From Dysidea avara (Eukaryota > Porifera > Demospongiae > Dictyoceratida > Dysideidae), in the NCBI RefSeq assembly GCF_963678975.1, contig NC_089276.1:22427059-22491058 (forward strand): 64,000 nucleotides of DNA, given 5' to 3'. Position 1 is the first letter of the stretch, and every line of letters begins with the position of its first letter. The notes beneath the pieces are model-generated. The model ran no database searches. It saw nothing but the letters and a program-made list of their open reading frames with translations, and was not told where the DNA came from. The position numbers and the translations under genes are program-made. Positions 56,601 through 62,100 of the stretch are shown in pieces.

Positions 56601-58066
56601 TTGGCTTCATAACAGCATCTGTGCTTATGTGCCAGACAGTTGTGTGCAGGCAACCACCCCCACATAAACCACCTGGCTTGCAAGACTACAGTTGATAATG
56701 TACAAATTGTAGACTATACTGTTTAAGATTGCATGCAAGATAATGCTCCTCCCTATGTGTTGTACAACAGCAATTGGTTGACAAATAGGTTGAGTTCTAG
56801 TTTTAATCATGTATGTTTAGAAGTGCATGCATTGGCTGAGGCATTGGCTATGACAGATGTTTCATTAAGCTCAACATTTACTTCCATCTAATTTTCCTGA
56901 TGTATGGTATACAGTTAATTAAAGTTTGCAAGGTTTCACATGATTATTTTATTGTTTTGTGTTTGTTAGTTACTACAGCTTTATTTCAACTACGACTCTT
57001 CCCAGTTACACAATGTTTGGAGTGGATTGTAAGTGAATTGCTATAGTAGTAACCACACACAATGTATGTTGGTTTTACCAGCACAAGTATGTACAATGCA
57101 AAAATATCATGCATACACCGCTACCTATATAATACATACAAAATAGTAACTACTATGTAATAGTACGTAATAGTACATACTACATAAGTTAATCATGAAT
57201 TCTTATGCACATATATACACAATATTGATAATGTGCAGTATTGCCAGTGCCAGTGGTATAATATACTTGGAGAAATAATACTCTATATAGGAAACCAACC
57301 AGCAAACTAAACTGGAAGATATCAAAACAGAGATAGTTCAAGCAGTGTCTAGAGAGTGTACATGTTTGTTTTCAACAGCTGGTATTATTGAGCCATCATT
57401 TAGCTGTAGACTGTCAAAGACATCTCTTGTGTACCGAGCAAAGATTGCAATACCAGATTCAATCGCCATTGCTAGTGAAATTATTAATGACATAATGGCA
57501 TGGGTGCTGTCTAATCCATCAATAACAGTTAATAAAATTATTTTAGATATAGACCCTAATTGTCCAGTAATGCTAGATTCAGTTGATTCAGATGATTGCA
57601 AGCCTTCCTCAACTTCATCAATGAATGGTGCAGCTTTATCAGCTGGTGAATTAACAGGAGTATCAGTAACAGCAGTGGTCATTATAATAGCTGTAGTAGT
57701 TTTCACTATAATACTGGTGATTGTTGGATGTAACCACAGGCAAAAATCTCGTAGTCACTACAGGTAATTTTTGTATCTGGGAAGTATATCTTTATACTGG
57801 TTATGTTGTTTGATAGTATGCCAAATCAGCCACCAACTGGCACCACTAACAGATCTTCAGTGAATGAGCTCGAGGTTATGAATCAAACTTATATGGTGAT
57901 AGAAAATGATACAGCTGATGAGCATGCTGGTATACAGCGCTGCAATCACCCACGAAATATCTCAAGTGCTGCAGACGAAAGAGAGACTGAGCCTAGGTAT
58001 GCCTCTGTTAATACTGCCACTGTTAATACTGCCACTGTCATTACAAATGATGAAGATATCGACTAG
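20323..58066 (+). CDS. Ig/FN3 receptor gene model with TM and short tail (exon span)
   Basis: Thirty-three exons were placed from conserved domain sequence, AG/GT boundaries and phase. Twenty-one are Ig-like, each a symmetric phase 1-1 exon; one is Cys-rich; five exons encode four FN3 domains. Four exons then make a receptor-phosphatase-like membrane-proximal region, one exon a SEA-like segment plus transmembrane helix, and one the cytoplasmic tail ending at TAG 58064-58066. From 53235 onward all phases agree across eleven junctions. Predicted product: a cell-surface type I protein for adhesion or ligand recognition, roughly 3,200 residues, with many N-glycosylation sequons. No signal-peptide exon, promoter or clear poly-A signal was seen, and the 20.3-28.3 kb part could be a separate paralogue. 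No phosphatase or kinase domain follows. An in-frame stop at 52433-52435 questions whether the full-length form is made. Confidence 0.65.
21401..22321. mobile_element. TIR element containing a LINE 3' end
   Basis: The left end GGTCCCTATT...GATTATTAGTTTCTCATCCA matches the inverse of the right end, GGCCCCTATTCGGAGATTATTAGTTTCTCATCCA. CCGCCCGCATC is also mirrored. No certain target duplication. A LINE fragment (about 21780-22212) is nested in it. Confidence 0.6.
21780..22212 (+). mobile_element. LINE 3' end fragment with TAATC tail
   Basis: About 21890-22020 read STINSRRFSFFINSPFLWNT, then IPHRILKLTN and a short tail ending RCFLFA and a stop: the C-terminus of a non-LTR reverse transcriptase. 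A T-rich 3' UTR and a (TAATC)n tail at 22185-22212 follow. Confidence 0.75.
22376..23218 (+). repeat. Composite-element head, copy 1
   Basis: About 840 bp conserved in four copies. It has diverged internal repeats marked by sense strings such as GAAATCG and AGTTATNA, a long T-rich run (22620-22655), GGTAAACCGC, and the closing string GAGATCGAGATACTCTAATA just before the array. Confidence 0.75.
23219..23576 (+). repeat. 30-31 bp satellite array, copy 1
   Basis: About eleven monomers of the same family as 1-2448. It ends in GTTCTGTAATAAATAT, the junction to the spacer. The shortest array among the copies. Confidence 0.9.
23755..24082. repeat. Long palindrome, copy 1
   Basis: The same inverted repeat as 5849-6176, with several arm mismatches (for example AAAATAGCTAAGC against GCCTGTTTT). 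It terminates in GGATTAGAT. Confidence 0.85.
24083..24642. other. Intron sequence, nothing recognised
   Basis: AT-rich, no exon or repeat identified. Confidence 0.5.
24643..25351. mobile_element. hAT-like element, CAGGGCCGGAGCCC family
   Basis: Starts CAGGGCCGGAGCCCA, ends GGGCTCCGGTCCTG and is flanked by identical 8 bp copies of CTGTAGTA (24635-24642 and 25352-25359). No transposase. It contains the dispersed ACTCTAATAGAGCAGTC-type motif (25196-25289, inverted). Confidence 0.85.
25196..25289 (-). repeat. Dispersed CTCTATTAGAGT motif cluster
   Basis: Three CTATTAGA units within CCGAATGCTCTATTAGAC, TGACTGTTCTATTAGAG and TGACTGCTCTATTAGAG, closing with ATCTCGATCT. The same string in the other orientation precedes the satellite arrays of the composite elements. 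Confidence 0.7.
25360..26225. other. Intron sequence, nothing recognised
   Basis: AT-rich, with no domain-like frame. Confidence 0.5.
26226..26325. repeat. Degraded half of the long palindrome
   Basis: TTTCGTGGCTGCCACATTTG, CTTTTTTCACC and TTTTTACAGCTTTGTAGC follow the right arm of the composite-element palindrome with many substitutions. An old solo fragment about 50 bp upstream of the next exon. Confidence 0.5.
26377..26763 (+). CDS. Exon: Ig-like domain, type B, module 1
   Basis: Acceptor AATAG|GAGTT and donor A|GTGAGT; 387 bases, phase 1-1. Shows LLFRCVTG, a long insert, VINVFLCKRF and EEGIYGCTM. The start GA-GTT-x matches the type B exon at 41769. The acceptor has a poor pyrimidine tract. 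The donor lies exactly at an hAT insertion (26773) whose duplication repeats it. Confidence 0.65.
26773..27246. mobile_element. hAT-like MITE at a splice donor
   Basis: Starts CAGTGTTGGGACAGTTACTT, ends ACCCCCAACACTG, 474 bp, flanked by identical TGAGTCAG copies (26765-26772 and 27247-27254). Same family as 8378-12053. The left duplicated 8-mer is positions +2 to +9 of the exon's 5' splice site; the right copy, preceded by the element's final G, recreates GTGAGT. Confidence 0.9.
27304..27597 (+). CDS. Exon: I-set-like Ig domain, module 1
   Basis: Acceptor CACACAG, donor G|GTGAGT, 294 bases, phase 1-1. LTLSCTSRG, FTWMKDG and DSGTYTCTVTNPIG give the full Cys-Trp-Cys Ig pattern of an I-set domain. 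Confidence 0.85.
27985..28299 (+). CDS. Exon: I-set-like Ig domain, end of module 1
   Basis: Acceptor ATTTAG, donor A|GTAAGT, 315 bases, phase 1-1. IALRCTAIG, IEWYLG and DGGNYTCSAIN are diagnostic. It is the last exon before a 12.7 kb transposon-filled interval. Confidence 0.85.
29693..30721 (-). pseudogene. Transposase catalytic segment (RNase H-like, DDE)
   Basis: 342 codons in the same frame as the middle segment after one in-frame TAG (30752-30754 region), so this is one ORF broken by a nonsense change. FLVTVDFSENYSF gives the first Asp (D11), KIIYFSDGAAPQYKN the second (D97) and WHFSATSHGKGACDGLGG the third acidic region (E122/E124 or D138). This arrangement fits an RNase H-fold DDE/D transposase. 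The C-terminus has a chromodomain- or SH3-like stretch (GFVTCLHEGNWWFACVL). I do not know the superfamily name. Confidence 0.75.
30752..31480 (-). pseudogene. Transposase middle segment
   Basis: 242 codons opening with GTG, not ATG, so it is a continuation and not an independent gene. KKIQQEFGVSEYLARQSKKL looks like a helix-turn-helix. LSPETFTTVCNFYESDEISR and VMPGKKDFVSVK follow, then Cys/His-rich blocks (HCVLAGASGTHSVCVC and PPHPRCYLGECDACPK) suggest zinc binding. Ends at a TAG in the same frame as the next segment. Confidence 0.75.
31488..32045 (-). pseudogene. Transposase N-terminal segment
   Basis: 185 codons. The N-terminus is Cys-rich (AQSCCNPF, KNLRPVSAWMCE, MKICDTCRKKLS), as expected of a DNA-binding zinc module. 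A Ser-rich linker and a helix-rich end (KVKKITEALQRTVIP and EMIQQLKEKLWE) follow. MAQS at 31997 is an alternative start. The frame stops at VLPKS where related proteins plausibly continue; an apparent ACAG insertion there (TTGACAGGACAGTG) would explain both the stop and the frame change into the next segment. Confidence 0.7.
32874..34104. other. Interior of the outer TIR element
   Basis: A partial plus-strand frame at 32890-33085 resembles no family I recognise and is broken by several stops. The rest is AT-rich with GCTAGCTA traces. Confidence 0.35.
34306..34425. repeat. Dispersed G-rich repeat (copy 1)
   Basis: CAGGGGTGGAGAGGCAGAGG, a C tract, AAAAGTGGAGGGGCAGTGC and CCAATGCTC also occur, diverged, at 54966-55080. 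Probably an old transposon end. Confidence 0.5.
34426..35815. other. Intron sequence, nothing recognised
   Basis: Contains one dispersed ACTCTAATAGAGCAGTCA / ATTCTAATAGAACATTCGG motif pair at 34530-34575 and a GGGGGTATGCCCCCAGACCCC string near 34836. No exon. Confidence 0.5.
35816..36131. repeat. Long palindrome, copy 2
   Basis: 316 bp inverted repeat with the shortest centre (GTAAGTTTTGTGAAGTAAAA region). The arms are nearly perfect, with AAATCCAAGGTGGCGGCCAA and its inverse. Confidence 0.9.
36298..36531. mobile_element. Small MITE-like element (TGACCGGATTTGC family)
   Basis: 234 bp. Terminal inverted repeats TGACCGGATTTGCGAAAGGG and the inverse at 36507-36531 extend through GTCTTC-ACACAC. 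Related to 3675-3912 and 49606-49712. Non-coding. Confidence 0.75.
36546..39290 (-). repeat. 30-31 bp satellite array, copy 2
   Basis: About 90 monomers in reverse orientation (CTGAACTCTCTACAAGGTAA form). Monomer flavours alternate as in the other arrays. Confidence 0.95.
39291..40124 (-). repeat. Composite-element head, copy 2
   Basis: Reverse complement of the heads at 22376 and 47132, high similarity throughout. Short plus and minus frames over it are shared only in pieces between copies and are not taken as genes. Confidence 0.8.
40125..40956. other. Intron sequence with GTCAATCA-like minisatellite
   Basis: 40678-40785 is an imperfect tandem array of 4 bp-based units (AGTCAATC, TGTCTGTC). 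A frame open from ATG 40839 runs into the next exon and includes a hydrophobic stretch (LMLFCMIIPLHLHTI). It could be an alternative first exon with signal peptide, but a normal acceptor at 40955-40956 makes intron sequence more likely. Confidence 0.45.
40957..41229 (+). CDS. Exon: Ig-like domain, type A, module 2
   Basis: Acceptor CATGTAG, donor G|GTACAT, 273 bases, phase 1-1. VRFVCSVD, VSYQWTIGCSNNCGW and DYGEYACTIS; the extra Cys pair after the Trp matches the other type A exons. Confidence 0.8.
41230..41768. other. Intron
   Basis: Holds a CTTTATAAGAGT variant of the dispersed motif near 41515 and T-rich DNA before the acceptor. Confidence 0.5.
41769..42095 (+). CDS. Exon: Ig-like domain, type B, module 2
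   Basis: Acceptor CTCGTAG, donor A|GTAAGT, 327 bases, phase 1-1. GVGVYISSPF, MICHYYCESG, SQWYFTNTP and NEGVYRCDINN. The layout (VYIxSP, Cys, QWxF, YxC) is shared with the exon at 43850. Confidence 0.8.
42096..42641. other. Intron
   Basis: AT-rich, several AAAATTTTTG motifs in both orientations, no exon. Confidence 0.5.
42642..42950 (+). CDS. Exon: I-set-like Ig domain, module 2
   Basis: Acceptor CACTTCAG, donor A|GTGAGT, 309 bases, phase 1-1. VVLTCEGYA, IIWMRDG and DEGNYTCSATNSAG form a classical I-set. Confidence 0.9.
43054..43212 (+). CDS. Exon: small Cys-rich domain
   Basis: Acceptor TTCCCAG, donor T|GTAAGT, 159 bases, phase 1-1. The predicted 53 residues have six Cys: CYAVMRC, HDCC, NITC and MC spacings. 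It matches no family I can name. Being symmetric it can be skipped or included freely. It separates modules 2 and 3. Confidence 0.65.
43445..43726 (+). CDS. Exon: Ig-like domain, type A, module 3
   Basis: Acceptor ATTGTAG, donor G|GTATCT, 282 bases, phase 1-1. VTLTCTSSN, LSYSWISSCSPVC and DTGNYTCTITD; the extra Cys pair after the Trp is again present. Confidence 0.85.
43850..44173 (+). CDS. Exon: Ig-like domain, type B, module 3
   Basis: Acceptor TTGCTTAG, donor G|GTAATA, 324 bases, phase 1-1. GVILHSPDF, IRVVCRSG, GQWSFPDG and NTGVYTCTIPN. Same design as 41769. Confidence 0.85.
44222..44473 (+). CDS. Exon: short Ig domain, module 3
   Basis: Acceptor CCTACAG, donor A|GTAAGA, 252 bases, phase 1-1. 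ASLLCSTTG, INWTRQD and DYGTYVCGVSNG. At 84 residues it is shorter than its neighbours. The preceding intron is only 48 bases. Confidence 0.85.
44558..44860 (+). CDS. Exon: Ig-like domain without core cysteines
   Basis: Acceptor TATGCAG, donor G|GTTAGT, 303 bases, phase 1-1. VTFSVTIRS, VQWSFNNE and GGNYTVNVSNLAG follow the Ig pattern, but both disulfide Cys are replaced (Ser/Val region and Val). Several N-glycosylation sequons. Confidence 0.8.
44978..45301 (+). CDS. Exon: I-set-like Ig domain
   Basis: Acceptor TGTGCAG, donor T|GTAAGT, 324 bases, phase 1-1. TTITCTATS, IIWIRSDG and DTGVYSCIVMN. Confidence 0.9.
45571..46077 (+). CDS. Exon: Ig domain with Ser/Gly-rich insert
   Basis: Acceptor CTGCATAG, donor G|GTAAGT, 507 bases, phase 1-1, far longer than the usual 300-340. 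AVFTCTAVG and ISWYISG open the domain and AEDYVCVASN closes it. Between them (45735-45905) is a low-complexity insert of repeated SGSG, SGF and SSG units encoded by a TCTGGATCT/TCTGGGTCT minisatellite, kept in frame. Confidence 0.85.
45735..45905. repeat. Coding minisatellite (Ser/Gly insert)
   Basis: About 6 bp-based imperfect repeats, TCTGGGTCTGGG and TCTGGATTTAGC. All six frames are open here, which produces spurious antisense frames. Confidence 0.8.
46147..46488 (+). CDS. Exon: I-set-like Ig domain
   Basis: Acceptor ATTCTAG, donor G|GTGTGT, 342 bases, phase 1-1. FLINCTATG, ITWRDPNG and DTGVYTCVVDN. Confidence 0.9.
46568..46885 (+). CDS. Exon: I-set-like Ig domain with extra Cys pair
   Basis: Acceptor TTTGTAG, donor G|GTATGT, 318 bases, phase 1-1. 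TVLNCIATA, IRWIRNG and DGGEYMCVASNPAG, with an inserted loop GDCNITSPPSEC that probably forms a second disulfide. Followed by a 3.9 kb intron. Confidence 0.9.
47132..47969 (+). repeat. Composite-element head, copy 3
   Basis: Closely matches the heads at 22376 and (inverted) 40124, including the T-rich run at 47380-47410, GGTAAACCGC and the closing GAGATCGAGATACTCTAATA. Confidence 0.8.
47970..49605 (+). repeat. 30-31 bp satellite array, copy 3
   Basis: About 52 monomers of the shared family. The array ends abruptly at the half-MITE. Confidence 0.95.
49606..49712. mobile_element. Half of the TGACCGGATTTGC MITE
   Basis: Corresponds, inverted, to one half of 36298-36531 and ends GCAAATCCGGTCA. 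Truncated at the array side. Confidence 0.65.
49878..50196. repeat. Long palindrome, copy 3
   Basis: 319 bp inverted repeat with near-perfect arms and a centre around TTTTTGTGCCGCTTCACAAA. Open frames on both strands are mirror images of each other. Confidence 0.9.
50197..50762. other. Intron sequence
   Basis: Nothing recognised before the acceptor TTATTACAG. Confidence 0.5.
50763..51104 (+). CDS. Exon: I-set-like Ig domain
   Basis: Acceptor TATTACAG, donor G|GTAAGA, 342 bases, phase 1-1. LSVTCNATG, FVWLKDG and DTGIYTCMASNGIG. Confidence 0.9.
51156..51467 (+). CDS. Exon: I-set-like Ig domain
   Basis: Acceptor CTATACAG, donor T|GTATGT, 312 bases, phase 1-1. AQFRCNATG, IEWYYNN and DTGDYTCKAVN. 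Confidence 0.9.
51589..51903 (+). CDS. Exon: I-set-like Ig domain
   Basis: Acceptor TTCCACAG, donor G|GTAAAA, 315 bases, phase 1-1. AQFECTAYG, VVWSRPG and DHGVYTCTAHN. Confidence 0.9.
51963..52286 (+). CDS. Exon: Ig-like domain without core cysteines
   Basis: Acceptor ATACATAG, donor G|GTAAGT, 324 bases, phase 1-1. AELSFTVNN, IRWLLTRHG and SEFNLSVANPAG keep the strand pattern, but both disulfide Cys are missing, as in the 44558 exon. Confidence 0.8.
52344..52667 (+). CDS. Exon: I-set-like Ig domain with in-frame stop
   Basis: Acceptor AATTATAG, donor G|GTAAGG, 324 bases, phase 1-1. ITLTCYAIALP, then TAA at 52433-52435, then HHITWMYQRMRNG and DRGVYTCVAANEHG. The sequence on both sides of the stop is in one frame, so a single-base change is the simplest explanation. 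Skipping this symmetric exon would preserve the reading frame. Confidence 0.8.
52717..53160 (+). CDS. Exon: extended Ig domain with extra Cys pair
   Basis: Acceptor ATACCAG, donor G|GTAAGA, 444 bases, phase 1-1. INLTCTAIG, IMWQHNN and DNGIYTCTITN, with a 45-residue insert containing PGCVLD and DNCSMS. Last Ig domain before the FN3 region. Confidence 0.9.
53235..53576 (+). CDS. Exon: FN3 domain 1
   Basis: Acceptor ATTTCAG, donor G|GTAACT, 342 bases, phase 1-1. VLIHWNVPND (core Trp), IVGYNVYIRS and YQFIVVACNEAGCG mark FN3 strands B, C and F. Confidence 0.9.
53630..53941 (+). CDS. Exon: FN3 domain 2
   Basis: Acceptor CACATAG, donor G|GTAAGT, 312 bases, phase 1-1. VMITWSPPVMPNG, IDYSFSYAP and SYMIAIAAHTMLGVGPYS. 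Confidence 0.9.
54001..54300 (+). CDS. Exon: FN3 domain 3
   Basis: Acceptor CTGTGCAG, donor A|GTGAGC, 300 bases, phase 1-1. IAVSWQLPDP, ITKHQLNYSE and RYYLSVSAGTQVSGYGPFS. Confidence 0.9.
54540..54646 (+). CDS. Exon: FN3 domain 4, first half
   Basis: Acceptor CATTCAG, donor AGG|GTAATA, 107 bases, phase 1 to phase 0. LGLQWTVPNTPNGIIQKYR holds the core Trp and the start of strand C. Confidence 0.85.
54647..55250. other. Intron with exon-like remnant and G-rich repeat
   Basis: About 54880-54970 reads SIIAANTEYSLKAAVDSACP after a possible acceptor, resembling the end of an FN3 domain, but it is followed by a stop. A dispersed G-rich repeat (54966-55080) and one ACTCTAATAGAGCAGTCATT motif (54724) also lie here. 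Confidence 0.45.
55251..55458 (+). CDS. Exon: FN3 domain 4, second half
   Basis: Acceptor TTTCATAG, donor G|GTAATT, 208 bases, phase 0 to phase 1. Continues as IYFTPAKDYV and TTYTVSLSAFTGAGEG, the F-G strand pattern. Confidence 0.9.
55709..55829 (+). CDS. Exon: membrane-proximal region, part 1
   Basis: Acceptor GATCCAG, donor GG|GTATGT, 121 bases, phase 1 to phase 2. Reads APQIDDSPELKAPHGITNAT, then IEIVISKPSNINGMLG. Confidence 0.75.
56062..56347 (+). CDS. Exon: membrane-proximal region, part 2 (RPTP-like)
   Basis: Acceptor CATTTAG, donor GAT|GTAAGC, 286 bases, phase 2 to phase 0. HHQIIVVVLPMN, PVAFVAMDI, GVFLIGSGDAS and YKYRFFLRTYPLD follow the membrane-proximal segment of type II receptor tyrosine phosphatases (IVVVP, FxIGDG, PLxxxxxYRxFLRA). 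In those proteins this part is cleaved by proprotein convertases and followed by phosphatase domains, which are absent here. Confidence 0.85.
56399..56468 (+). CDS. Exon: membrane-proximal region, part 3
   Basis: Acceptor TTGACAG, donor A|GTGAGT, 70 bases, phase 0 to phase 1. NNGEVQFVVYSSSLYSQVVQ. Confidence 0.8.
56469..56969. other. Intron
   Basis: A 60-codon frame at 56513-56695 begins near a second AG but does not fit the phase of the neighbours. No exon accepted. Confidence 0.5.
56970..57028 (+). CDS. Exon: linker before SEA-like segment
   Basis: Acceptor GTTAG, donor ATT|GTAAGT, 59 bases, phase 1 to phase 0. TTALFQLRLFPVTQCLEWI. Accepted because both phases fit and splice signals are good. 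Confidence 0.7.
57291..57763 (+). CDS. Exon: SEA-like segment and transmembrane helix
   Basis: Acceptor TATATAG, donor AG|GTAATT, 473 bases, phase 0 to phase 2. KLEDIKTEIVQAV, CTCLF, SFSCRLSKTSLVYRAKI and IINDIMAWV suggest an alpha-beta SEA-like fold with paired Cys. VSVTAVVIIIAVVVFTIILV is the single transmembrane helix; GCNHRQKSRSHYR is a basic stop-transfer region, fixing the C-terminus inside the cell. Confidence 0.85.
57817..58066 (+). CDS. Exon: cytoplasmic tail
   Basis: Acceptor TTGATAG, 250 bases including the TAG stop at 58064-58066. About 83 residues, acidic, with two tyrosine motifs: QTYMVI and PRYASV. Both are YxxPhi-type and could be phosphorylated SH2 docking sites or endocytic signals. 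No kinase or phosphatase domain. Contains a duplicated VNTATVNTATV. Confidence 0.85.
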
Positions 58067-58264
58067 CTGCATTCAGTGCATGCATACACTATGATTTTGC
58101 TACACATAAATATGTACTTAGATAGAAGAAGCTTGCCATGCAATTGTGTTTGTATGAATTGGTAGTTATAAGTGTATATACAAACAAGAGTATATTTTTC
58201 ACTACAAAAACTAGGGTTTGCTCCATTAAGTGCATACTGCATGTTACCACATTTGTATACAGTG

Positions 58265-59108
58265 TATCAAGACACACGATAGTGTGTCGTGCGGCCCAAG
58301 AAGCCGGAGCGCCACACCGTGAGTATATTGACAGGAAGAACGAAAATGTCATTTTCACACCTTTGTATCTCGGTGATCACTTATCTGATTGGAACCAAAT
58401 TTGCTACACAGTTGCCCGCCAGCCAAGGGAGTCTACATTCCAAATTTGAAGGAAATCGCTCCAGCCATTTCCGAGATACGAGCTGCCAAAGTTTCGTTTT
58501 TTTTTCTTCGTTTTTTTTTTTCTTCGTCTTTTCGCACACTTGCAAAAATTGCTATAACAAGCAAACGCGTACTCCGATCGCCTTGAAATTTGGCACACAG
58601 AAAGGGAGTCCAAAGGCGAATCCTAGTATCAAATTTGGTACAAATCCGATGAATGCTTTAGGAGTTATGACCGATTATTCGCGTAAAACAAGATCGATTT
58701 GTTGTCACGCCTACAGGGTAAACTGCTTCATGGAATGAGTTGAAAATTGCTATGTAGATGGAGTAACCATCGTAGGAGTGCCTTTTGGTGATTTGAAAGG
58801 AATCGAGATAAAGACCACGGAGATATGACACAAAACCCAACCTGTGTCACAATTACGCGATCGATTTTTATGAATAAAAAAGTATTAGTTTTCACGCCTA
58901 CTAGGCAAACCGCTTAGAGCAATGAGCTGAAAATCGGTGTATAGCTGGAATAATCTTCATAGAAAGTCCTTGCAGTAGTACAGAAGAATCGGATTACAAA
59001 CCACTGAGTTATGATTCGAAAGCCAACTCCTTGTAGCAAATGCGAGATCGAGATACTCTAATAGAACAGTCACCCTAATAGAGCATTCGGCTAATTTATT
59101 TACTCCAT
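58265..59108 (+). repeat. Composite-element head, copy 4
   Basis: Diverged internal repeats are visible: each block has a GAAAWTNG string and then GAGTTATGA or GAGATAYGA (58363 inverted form, 58470, 58660, 58818, 59006). Short frames here are not protein-like. Confidence 0.75.
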
Positions 59109-62100
59109 TATAGAATTTTATTACATCACAAGTTATTCTGTAGGGAGTTCAGCTGCAAACAGTTAATCTTATAGACAGTTCAGCAAGAAGACAGTCACCA
59201 TGTGGAGAGTTAAGCAAATATATCACTATAGAGATTCAGAACATTATAAGTCACACTGAAGAAAGTTCAGCTATAAACAAGTCATGCACTGTGTAGAGAA
59301 TTCAGCTACAATTAAGTCACTCTCTAGAGAATTCAGGTACACAGAATTCAGCTACACACAAGTCACTGTGGAGAGAGTTCAGCTACAAACAAATTACCCT
59401 TTAGAGTGATCAGCTACAAACAAAACACTTTGCAGGGTGTTCAGCTGCAACAAATCAACCTTTAGAGCGATCAGCAATGAACAAATCAACACAAATCTAC
59501 CTGTAGAGAGATCAGCTAGAAACTAGACACAATGTAAGGAGTTCAGCTACAAGCAATCACCCTGTAGAGAGTTCAGCTAAAACAAATCAACCTGCAGAGA
59601 GATCAGCTACAAACAAATCACCTTATAGAGAGTTCAGCTACAAACAGATTACCTGTAGAGAGATCAGCTACAAACAAATCACCTTATAGAGAGTTCAGCT
59701 ACAAACAGATTACCTGTAGAGAGATCGGCTACAAACAAATCAACCTGCAGAGAGATCAGCTACACACAAATCAACTTGTAGAGAGATCAGCTACAAACAA
59801 ATCACCCTGTGGAGAGATCAGCTAGAAACTACACACAATGTAAGGAGTTCAGCTACAAACAAATCACCCTGTAGAGAGATCAGCTACAAACTAGACACAA
59901 AGTAAGGAGTTCAGCTACAAGTAAATTACCCTGTAGAGAGTTCATCTACAAACAAATCAACCTGTAGAGCAATCAGCTAGAAACAAATCACCCTGAAGAG
60001 AGGTCAGCTACAAAAAATCACCCTGTAGAGAGATCAGCTAGAAACAAATCACCCTGAAGAGAGGTCGGCTACAAAAAATCACCCTGTAGAGAGATCAGCT
60101 ACAAACAAATTGCCCTGTAGAGAGATCAGCTACAAGCAAAACATCCTGTAGAGAGTTCAGCAACAAAGAAACCATGCACCATGTAGAGAGTTCAGCTACA
60201 AACAAATACCCTGTAGAGAGATCGGCTACAAACAAATCAGCCTGTAGAGAGTTCAGCTAAAACAAATCAACCTGCAGAGAGATCAACTACAAACAAAACA
60301 CCTTATAGAGAGTTCAGCTACAAACAAATTACCCTATAGAGAGATCGGCTACAAACAAATCAACCTGCAGAGAGATCAGCTACACACAAATCAACTTGTA
60401 GAGAGATCAACTACAAACAAATCACCCTGTAGAGAGATCAGCTAGAAACTACACACAATGTAAGGAGTTCAGCTACAAATAAATCACCCTGTAGAGAGTT
60501 CAGCTAAAACAAATCAACCTGCAGAGAGATCAGCTACAAACAAATCACCTTTTAGACAGTTCAGCTACAAATAAATTACCTTGTAGAGAGATCGACTACA
60601 AACAAATCAACCTGCAGCGAGATCAGCTACACACAAATCAACTTGTAGAGAGATCAGCTACAAACAAATCACCCTGTAGAGAGATCAGCTAGAAACTAGA
60701 CACAATGTAAGGAGTTCAGCTACAAGCAAATCACCGTGTAGAGAGTTCAGCTACAAACAAACCAACCTGTAGAGCGATCAGCTAGAAACAAATCACCCTG
60801 AAGAGAGGTCAGCTACAAAAAATCACCCTGTAGAGATATCAGCTAGAAACAAATCACCCTGAAGAGAGGTCAACTACAAAATAAATCACCCTGTAGAGAT
60901 CAGCTAGAAACAAATCACCCTGAAGAGAGGTCAGCTACAAACAAAACACTTTGCAGAGAATTCAGCTACAAAAAAATCAGCTTGTAGAGAGATCAGTTAC
61001 ACACAAATCAACCTGTAGAGAGATAAGCTAGAAACAAATCACCCTGTAGAGAGTAGCTACAAGCAAAACACCCTGTAGAGAGTTCAGCAACAAAGAAACC
61101 ACCATGTAGAGAGTTCAGCTGCAAACAAATCACCTTATAGAGAGTTCAGCTACAAACAAATCACCCTGTAGAGAGATCAGCTAGAAGCTAGACACAATGT
61201 AAGGAGTTCAGCTACAAGCAAATCACCCTTTAGTGAGTTCAGCTACAAACAAATCAACCTGCAGTGAGATCACCTACAAAAAAGCACTTTGTACAGGGTT
61301 CAGCTACAAACAAATTACCCTGTAGACAGATCGGCTACAAACAAATCAACCAGTAGAAAGATTAGCTACACACAAATCAACTTGTAGAGAGATCAGCTAC
61401 AAACAAATCACCCTGTAGAGAGATCAGCTAGAAACTAGACACAATGTAAGGAGTTCAGCTACACAAGTAAATCACCCTGTAGAGAGTTCAGCTAAAACAA
61501 ATCAACCTGCAGAGAGATCAGCTACAAATAAATCACTTTACAGACAGTTCAGCTACAAACAAATTACCTTGTAGAGAGATCGGCTGCAAATTAATCAACC
61601 TGCAGATAGATCAGCTACAGACAAATCACCCTGTAGAGAGATCAGCTAGAAACAAATCACCCTGAAGAGAGGTCGGCTACAAAAAATCACCCTGTAGAGA
61701 GATCAGCTACAAACAAATTGCCCTGTAGAGAGATCAGCTACAAGCAAAACATCCTGTAGAGAGTTCAGCAACAAAGAAACCATGCACCATGTAGAGAGTT
61801 CAGCTACAAACAAATACCCTGTAGAGAGATCGGCTACAAACAAATCAGCCTGTAGAGAGTTCAGCTAAAACAAATCAACCTGCAGAGAGATCAACTACAA
61901 ACAAAACACCTTATAGAGAGTTCAGCTACAAACAAATTACCCTATAGAGAGATCGGCTACAAACAAATCAACCTGCAGAGAGATCAGCTACACACAAATC
62001 AACTTGTAGAGAGATCAACTACAAACAAATCACCCTGTAGAGAGATCAGCTAGAAACTACACACAATGTAAGGAGTTCAGCTACAAATAAATCACCCTGT

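Noticed and set aside
56513..56695. 60-codon frame before the linker exon, possibly an extra exon
   Set aside because: Phase does not fit: the 56399-56468 exon (phase 1 out) joins cleanly to 56970 (phase 1 in).
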